In this document: positions 13,801 through 16,891 of the stretch, in pieces | How the letters are laid out: the number at the start of each line of letters is the position of its first letter | How positions within the stretch are numbered: the stretch's first letter is position 1 | The notes under the pieces: generated by a model | Told to the model about the DNA's origin: nothing | The model's database searches: none | What the model saw: only the letters and a program-made list of their open reading frames with translations | Program-made: the position numbers and the translations under genes | NCBI RefSeq assembly: GCF_030525755.1 | Contig: NZ_JAUNEC010000040.1 | Location: forward strand, 1-16,891 | Origin: Alysiella sp. | GTDB taxonomy: Bacteria > Pseudomonadota > Gammaproteobacteria > Burkholderiales > Neisseriaceae | Direction: 5' to 3' | DNA: 16,891 bases

Positions 13801-15238
13801 ATTTGCCTAATGCTTCGCTGCGTGCTTGCGCGTCCAGTTTTTGCAAGCGTTGCAAGAAATCATCTAAGGCAGCCTGCGGATTGGCAGCGATGTTTTCAGC
13901 CATTTCTTCCGCGCTCAAACCCAAATCTTTCAGGCTGTTTTTAAATTCATCGTTGCCCAATTTGGCGTTTTGCAATTTCGTCAAAAGCGCGTTAATTGCC
14001 GTGCCTGCCACTTCGGGCGTTTTGCCCAAGCTGATGAACGCCGCGCCCAATGCTGCGGCTTCTTCGGCTGCCAAACCAAATTGTTTGGCATTGCCGCCAA
14101 TGCGCATTAAAACTTCGGAAATTTCCGCTTCTTTGGCGGCTGTGGTGTTGCCCAGCGTGTTAATGGCATCATTCAAACGCCCCATGTCTTCCATTGGCAA
14201 CTGAAAGACATTGCTGATTTTGGCAGCCATTTCGCCCGCTTGTTCGGTGCTGATGCCAAAGGCAACCGACATTTGCGCTGCCATTTTGGTAAACTCGGGC
14301 AGTTTTTCCAAACTCAAACCCATTTGACCGCCTTGCGCGGCAATTTGCGCCAGTTGGTCGGGCATGATGCCCAATTCCGCCCCCAATTGTTTCAGGCTGC
14401 CTGAAAGCTGCTCATACTGTTCTGCCGAGCCTTCGGTTACTTTTTTCACGGCAGCCATTGCCGTTTCAAATTTCATGGCTTCGGTTGCCATAAAAGACAA
14501 TCCAGCCGCCTGACTGACCATGCCTTGAATGTCTTGTGCCATGTCTTGCAAAGTGGGGCGCAAATCGCCCAATTGTTTGTTCAAGCGGTATAATTTATCG
14601 GTTTGCAACTGAGCAGCACGCGCCATTTCTTCATGGCTTAATGCCCCACTTTGTTTGAGCATTTGAAAAGATTGTTGAATTTCCGCTATTTCTTGCTTGA
14701 TTTTGGCATCAATATCCAAGCCCAATTTGGTTTTGGCTTGTGCAATTTTGTGTAATTGGCTTAATTGTTGTTCGGCTTGTTGGCTTTGTTCTGTCAATTG
14801 TTTTTGGTGTGCAGACAGATTTCTAACGCTCATACCTGCTTCTTGCATGGCATGATTATTATTGCGTAAACTGTTTAATAAATTGCGTTTTTGTTGGTTG
14901 AGTTGTGCCAGTTGTTTTTCTAATTGTTGATAATCGTGTTTTTGCTGTTTGCTTGCACCGTCTTTCATTTGGGTGTGCAGTTGGCGCAATTTTTGTTCGG
15001 TTTGGGCGATTTCTTGGCGATTGTCAGACAAAGATGTTTTGATAGCACGATAATGCTCAATAATGGCTTGATTGGATTGGGCTTGTTGCCATTGTTGTTG
15101 TAATTGTTTGGCTTCTTGCGCCAATTCCGATGTTTCGTCTGTGGTGGCTTGTATGGTATCGGCAAGCTCACGAATGCGCTCACTGCCTTGTACGTTTGCC
15201 TGAATTTCAATACCTGTTTGAATGCTTGCTTTTGCCAT
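10880..15238 (-). CDS. Tail tape measure protein, 1452 aa
   Basis: The largest gene. Its product sets tail length and is packed in the tail tube, later entering the host. Residues ~20-230 are a Gln-rich coiled coil. Residues ~250-510 match the TP901-type tape measure domain, including GAELGIMPDQLAQIAAQGGQ (~287-306), STEQAGEMAAKISNVFQ (~330-346), EISEVLMRIGGNAKQFGLA (~372-390) and GKTPEVAGTAINALLTKL (~405-422). A hydrophobic stretch (~575-600, MGVLFLSAKVAAMALSTAMKW) is typical of these proteins. The C-terminal third is again coiled coil (RQEQERFEQELKWRQEQEQ). At the usual ~0.15 nm per residue the tail would be near 215 nm. Ends are more AT-rich than the core, suggesting mosaic origin. No tail assembly chaperone gene precedes it: a regulatory block lies there instead. 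An uptake sequence is in frame as LSGSLKQL (14391-14405). Confidence 0.95.
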   Translation of the reverse strand: MAKASIQTGIEIQANVQGSERIRELADTIQATTDETSELAQEAKQLQQQWQQAQSNQAIIEHYRAIKTSLSDNRQEIAQTEQKLRQLHTQMKDGASKQQKHDYQQLEKQLAQLNQQKRNLLNSLRNNNHAMQEAGMSVRNLSAHQKQLTEQSQQAEQQLSQLHKIAQAKTKLGLDIDAKIKQEIAEIQQSFQMLKQSGALSHEEMARAAQLQTDKLYRLNKQLGDLRPTLQDMAQDIQGMVSQAAGLSFMATEAMKFETAMAAVKKVTEGSAEQYEQLSGSLKQLGAELGIMPDQLAQIAAQGGQMGLSLEKLPEFTKMAAQMSVAFGISTEQAGEMAAKISNVFQLPMEDMGRLNDAINTLGNTTAAKEAEISEVLMRIGGNAKQFGLAAEEAAALGAAFISLGKTPEVAGTAINALLTKLQNAKLGNDEFKNSLKDLGLSAEEMAENIAANPQAALDDFLQRLQKLDAQARSEALGKLFGAEYSDDLALLVGSLKTYEDALATATDREKTFGAMKKETEDALNTTAKKLDQAKSNIVNAAIELGKHLLPAIQAAASAVGGMAKTVQSLSEQFPMLSQMGVLFLSAKVAAMALSTAMKWLGVESGQSLLKTKLSVEGVKQSVRETALTTKKWATETALAAASLASSFKSVGNGIDGVQSKSQAIKTLGKNLASAAQNAVALYSAFEVGHSFGTALREQSTLVRDLGDNMGKGVAYFMAMFNDDTWENVRQNYRTTREEIREQAKAQREAAKAAQERAEKEKQANEAQAQKIRELTETYRAQQAQYQGNEQSLRVLTAAGKENGVIADQLREQNKQLEQQLAQTKDKLVALNADIADTSPLAKNRQALSDLGLTAEQVATGISQSAKKSLDDFALAAQGFGNDADAMAQIFQAAVKKMDSPEALAELKKSLTEVGQNAGLSAEQIDRIAQSAPQAGLGLAQISKPLGEAEKAATALGVSLENAFAGSSPAMQTALSHFTTLRGQLQELSAQGLDTGLILQQSLAKLTETAQSQADIDALKQSIQSLGQSGALSMQEVERAILATDVRLQELKGTIDPTEAAFKKLGIQSRESLRLAAEETRLAFETVKNSGQASTTELQKAFENTANSLLTSGDVAQRAWVESQAAAFNYKIVVDETGKAALQAASQTKTAAQQQMAAHKQTADAARQSANAQSQANQHHIQSAQKATEATQKQGKAVSELGQKVDQTLRKTGGYRWLGTGQWLPNLRRIQDMHIDINRTLVQLNRDMENGGNLAASLAKAQAHAIGNAHKLDKATLNHLQAAIDKARQKMQALSDEAATAQLNAEKKLLQVQGKDDELAKLEHQEAIDALRQKQQEAKKMGNNQAVFSYEKAIADTEKAFWEQQKRQEQERFEQELKWRQEQEQQREQAIQKQQQIIDAQVNALEKLPVDVNVNADLSTLIDVFKSKVQAGSQNAVQQLLIELTQSLSQQR
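14391..14405. repeat. DNA uptake sequence, symmetric form, in the tape measure gene
   Basis: TTCAGGCTGCCTGAA encoding the GSLK of LSGSLKQL. A partial site at 13749-13758 encodes a second GSLK in the same protein (VGSLKTYED). Confidence 0.75.
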
Positions 15239-15286
15239 TGTCTTTGCCTTAAAATGAACTTAATCAATCAAATAAAAGGGGGCATC

Positions 15287-15460
15287 ATGTCTTACATTAT
15301 TGCTTTTGCGTTGTTTTTTCTGGTGATGAAATATGCACTTTCGCCCACCAAGCACGAACAAAAATTACACGCCATTGGATTAAATGACCCCATGACCAAG
15401 CAAATACGTTGGATTGCGTATGCTTGTGTTTTGCTCTATATTGTGTTGTCCAATTTGTGA
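15287..15460 (+). CDS. Small membrane protein, 57 aa
   Basis: Transcribed divergently from the tape measure gene, with only 48 bp between the two starts. AGGGGG lies just before the ATG at 15287; an in-frame ATG at 15254 has a poorer signal. Two hydrophobic segments (YIIAFALFFLVMKYAL, 3-18, and IRWIAYACVLLYIVL, about 40-54) with a charged loop between suggest a two-pass inner membrane protein. Size and topology resemble small holins or superinfection-exclusion proteins, but there is no lysis gene nearby, so the function is open. A 7-bp hairpin (15471-15488) and a strong terminator follow. Confidence 0.65.
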   Translation: MSYIIAFALFFLVMKYALSPTKHEQKLHAIGLNDPMTKQIRWIAYACVLLYIVLSNL

Positions 15461-15539
15461 ATGCCTAACGTGATTTTCTTAAAAATCATCTGTTGTCGTG
15501 TCTTGCAAGGTTTCAGTACACGCCACGCCAAGCAAATAA

Positions 15540-15589
15540 AAACCGTTTAGAATGGGTTTACAATCCATGTCTAAACGGTTTATTTTTTT
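15540..15589. terminator. Bidirectional intrinsic terminator
   Basis: AAACCGTTTAGA (15540-15551) pairs with TCTAAACGGTTT (15570-15581) across an 18-base loop that itself holds ATGG/CCAT. T tracts flank it on both strands (ATTTTTTT on plus, TTTTTATTT on minus). It ends the 57-aa gene on one strand and the Arc-like regulator on the other. Confidence 0.85.
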
Positions 15590-15599
15590 GATGCTTATT

Positions 15600-15614
15600 T
15601 TCAGGCTGCCTGAA
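15600..15614. repeat. DNA uptake sequence, symmetric form, intergenic
   Basis: TTCAGGCTGCCTGAA directly after the stop of the Arc-like gene, between it and the terminator. Confidence 0.8.
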
Positions 15615-15615
15615 A

Positions 15616-15822
15616 TTATTTTTTCAATGTTTGAATTTCATCTAGGATTTTTTGAAACATTGCCATAGTATCAGAACTAGATTGATTTTCAGCGAACGAT
15701 TGTTCTAATCGCGTAATCAGTTCTGAAGTCAGTGAACGCCCATGTACTTTTGCAGCCTGCTCCAATTTTTCTTTTAAATCCAACGGTAAACGAAAATTTA
15801 CTTGTGGGTCATTTCTTGCCAT
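15616..15822 (-). CDS. Arc-family ribbon-helix-helix regulator, 68 aa
   Basis: MARNDPQVNFRLPLDLKEK is the typical start of Arc-like RHH proteins: the strand QVNFRLP contacts the major groove, and the helices DLKEKLEQAAKVHG and SLTSELITRLEQSF form the dimer. The C-terminal ~20 residues form a separate helix (MAMFQKILDEIQTLKK), possibly for tetramerisation. Phages use such proteins as repressors (P22 Arc and Mnt). AAGG 9 bases before the ATG supports the start. It is divergent from a second RHH gene, with 98 bp between them holding both promoters and a GGGTACGA site; it probably represses one or both. Confidence 0.85.
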   Translation of the reverse strand: MARNDPQVNFRLPLDLKEKLEQAAKVHGRSLTSELITRLEQSFAENQSSSDTMAMFQKILDEIQTLKK

Positions 15823-15851
15823 ATCAATACCTTATCAAATTTTAAAATAAA

Positions 15852-15860
15852 ATTATAGCA
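15852..15860 (-). promoter_or_regulatory. Extended -10 promoter of the Arc-like gene
   Basis: TGCTATAAT on the minus strand is a perfect extended -10. There is no good -35; the GTAC motif at 15876-15883 covers the -35 position. A protein bound there would block this promoter. Confidence 0.6.
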
Positions 15861-15889
15861 TTGAAAAAATGACGTGGGTACGATAAAAT
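15861..15889 (+). promoter_or_regulatory. Promoter of the second RHH gene
   Basis: TTGAAA (15861-15866), a 17-bp spacer and TAAAAT (15884-15889). The GGGTACGA motif occupies the end of the spacer, touching the -10. Confidence 0.6.
15876..15883. promoter_or_regulatory. Putative shared operator GGGTACGA
   Basis: GGGTACGA sits in the spacer of the rightward promoter and at the -35 position of the leftward promoter, so one bound dimer could control both. The same octamer recurs in the Rha promoter at 16106-16113. Confidence 0.5.
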
Positions 15890-15920
15890 ACTTTTTTTAA
15901 ACCATACAGAAAGATATTTT

Positions 15921-16091
15921 ATGGACGAAAACAACAAGCGAGCGCAATCAAGAAAGCGTTACGAAGATAAACGGATTTTCAAAAAAGTTTCTTTTAATAC
16001 CGAAACAGATGCAGAACTGCTGGAAGTTGCTAAAAATTTGGATTTTAGTCAATGGGTTAAGGATAAATTAAGAGAGTTGCTAAAAAAATAG
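15921..16091 (+). CDS. Second small ribbon-helix-helix protein, 56 aa
   Basis: The translation starts MDENNKRAQSRKRYEDKRIF and continues KKVSFNTETDAELLEVAKN and LDFSQWVKDKLRELLKK. A basic N-terminal arm, a strand (FKKVSFN), a helix (DAELLEVAKN), a turn and a second helix (FSQWVKDKLRELL) are the RHH plan. It differs from the Arc-like neighbour and resembles small RHH proteins of plasmids and prophages. An AGAAAGA ribosome binding site precedes the ATG, and the promoter at 15861-15889 is well placed. The gene ends 2 bp before the -35 of the next promoter. A divergent pair of RHH proteins suggests mutual control, as in a genetic switch. Confidence 0.75.
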   Translation: MDENNKRAQSRKRYEDKRIFKKVSFNTETDAELLEVAKNLDFSQWVKDKLRELLKK

Positions 16092-16092
16092 C

Positions 16093-16121
16093 TTGCCTTT
16101 GTCGGGGGTACGACATATAAT
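16093..16121 (+). promoter_or_regulatory. Promoter of the Rha gene with GGGTACGA in the spacer
   Basis: TTGCCT (16093-16098), a 17-bp spacer and a perfect TATAAT (16116-16121). GGGTACGA lies at 16106-16113, in almost the same position relative to the -10 as in the RHH promoter. This suggests common repression. Confidence 0.7.
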
Positions 16122-16128
16122 TTACACA

Positions 16129-16211
16129 CTTGCAAAATGCAAGGAAAAACCGAACCAAGCGGCAAACTTGGTTCGGTTCTATTGGAAAGCAATGCTACCA
16201 ACATTCTTTCC
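16129..16211 (+). promoter_or_regulatory. Hairpin-rich 5' leader of the Rha gene
   Basis: With a start near 16128 the mRNA would have a ~120-nt leader with three consecutive hairpins. CTTGCA/TGCAAG are at 16129-16134 and 16138-16143. A perfect 12-bp stem AACCGAACCAAG/CTTGGTTCGGTT is at 16148-16159 and 16167-16178. GGAAA..AATG/CATT..TTTCC spans 16184-16211. None is followed by a proper T tract. The leader might control translation or mRNA stability, or be a target of an antisense RNA. Confidence 0.55.
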
Positions 16212-16248
16212 GTGTCATTTAAACCTACAAATGAAAGGCTATTCTACC

Positions 16249-16845
16249 ATGAATACGCAACTTGTACACCTCTCAAACAATCGTTTGGTAACGACTTCTT
16301 TGGAAATCAGCAACCATTTTGGCAAAAAGCACAAAGATGTGCTGAAAGCCATTCATAATTTGGATTGTTCATCTGAATTTACAGAGCGCAATTTTGAGCT
16401 TTGCCATAAAATCAATGAGTTGCAAAACAACAAACCCCAACCCTACTACGAAATCACCCGCGACGGTTTTGTCTTCTTGTGCATGGGTTTCACAGGTGCA
16501 GCAGCCGCCCAATGGAAAGAACGCTACATCAACGCTTTCAACCAAATGGAGAACCGCATTGTTACCAATCAAACGCAACTGCAAGCCTTGAAAACCGCTT
16601 ATTTGCAAGCCAATCCCAACGCAACAAAATTATTGCGCTATTATGAGCTTGGTTTGAAAAATGTGGAAATCGCAAAATTGCTTAATGTGGCAGATTCAAC
16701 CGTGAGTAAAAATTTACGCAAATTGGCAGCATTGGGGTTTTGCACCTATCAATACAATGCCAACCAAGCAGCAAAAGCCAAATTAGCCCATGCTAAAATG
16801 CTGGAAAACAAACAAACGCAACAATCTTTGGATTTGGGGGAATAA
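16249..16845 (+). CDS. Rha-family phage regulatory protein
   Basis: This 198-aa protein has the Rha (pRha) domain in its N-terminal half: VTTSLEISNHFGKKHKDVLKAI (14-35), then YYEITRDGFVFLCMGFTG (66-83) with AAAAQWKERYINAFNQME (84-101). The C-terminal half is a helix-turn-helix: LGLKNVEIAKLLNVADSTVSKNLRKLAALGF (134-164). Rha proteins are phage regulators that affect growth according to host factors and can act like antirepressors. The start at 16249 follows AAAGG by 10 bases; an in-frame ATG at 16231 is possible. A long upstream frame from 16093 runs through the promoter and is not the gene. The GGGTACGA site in the promoter links it to the RHH pair. The next gene follows after 2 bp, so they share a transcript. 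Confidence 0.88.
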   Translation: MNTQLVHLSNNRLVTTSLEISNHFGKKHKDVLKAIHNLDCSSEFTERNFELCHKINELQNNKPQPYYEITRDGFVFLCMGFTGAAAAQWKERYINAFNQMENRIVTNQTQLQALKTAYLQANPNATKLLRYYELGLKNVEIAKLLNVADSTVSKNLRKLAALGFCTYQYNANQAAKAKLAHAKMLENKQTQQSLDLGE

Positions 16846-16847
16846 TC

Positions 16848-16891
16848 ATGGCTTACCAACCCAAATCCGATTACAACGTCCCTGCTTATTT
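16848..16891 (+). CDS. Start of a further gene (cut at right edge)
   Basis: It begins MAYQPKSDYNVPAY with GGGGGA 6 bases upstream, 2 bp after the Rha gene, and runs off the window. Fourteen residues are not enough to assign a family. Being translated with Rha makes it a likely phage gene of the same plus-strand operon. Confidence 0.65.
   Translation, partial: MAYQPKSDYNVPAY

Noticed and set aside
11036..14204. Many plus-strand frames inside the tape measure gene
   Set aside because: They are shadows of a long coiled-coil gene with biased codons; none has a start signal or recognisable domain.
15287..15460. Calling the small membrane protein a holin
   Set aside because: Topology fits, but there is no endolysin or spanin gene next to it and the protein is divergent from the late operon.
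16093..16248. N-terminal extension of the Rha protein by 52 codons
   Set aside because: It would need a TTG start inside the -35 box and reads through the promoter and leader hairpins; ATG 16249 has a ribosome binding site and starts at the family's usual place.
1..16891. tRNA, rRNA, CRISPR array, insertion sequence or integrase
   Set aside because: I found no cloverleaf, ribosomal sequence, regular repeat-spacer array, transposase or integrase motifs by reading; att or transposition ends could not be identified.

Overview
The window looks like Neisseriaceae DNA carrying an integrated phage. At least a dozen sites match the DNA uptake sequence AGGCTGCCTGAA or its strand-symmetric partner AGGCAGCCTGAA. 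These dialects belong to the Simonsiella/Alysiella/Kingella side of the family, not to Neisseria sensu stricto (ATGCCGTCTGAA). The first 55 bases are the 3' end of what I take to be the host catalase-peroxidase gene katG, followed by its terminator. No integrase, transposase or att site is visible, so the prophage ends are not located.

Layout: 56-1244 holds two small plus-strand genes of unknown function (437-634 and 791-1195). Each is preceded by a copy of the same ~42-bp leader element and followed by its own intrinsic terminator. 1250-3234 is a minus-strand DNA-modification module: com (41 aa, a Mu Com-like zinc finger protein), a C5-cytosine methyltransferase and a D12-class adenine methyltransferase. 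A pair of GGTACGC repeats spaced exactly 10 bp lies in front of each methyltransferase. A terminator-like hairpin lies between com and the first methyltransferase. 3238-3399 holds a plus-strand promoter, a structured candidate small RNA and a symmetric terminator that separates this module from the tail operon.

3547-15238 is a compact minus-strand tail operon of a long-tailed, apparently siphovirus-like phage, read from right to left: a 1452-aa tape measure protein, a 134-aa tail protein, two large virion/tail proteins (595 and 566 aa), a 303-aa and a 103-aa protein, a 597-aa tail-tip/hub protein and a 77-aa protein. Several of these genes carry uptake sequences inside the reading frame, where they encode Gly-Ser-Leu-Lys.

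15287-16891 is a regulatory block. It holds a small membrane protein, two divergent ribbon-helix-helix (RHH) regulators, a Rha-family regulator with a long hairpin-rich 5' leader, and the start of one more gene. The motif GGGTACGA sits inside the divergent RHH promoter region and again between the -35 and -10 of the Rha promoter. Its core, GGTACG, is the same as that of the paired repeats at the methyltransferases. The strongest overall hypothesis is that one small regulator, an RHH protein or Com, coordinates the Rha/RHH switch with late DNA modification.
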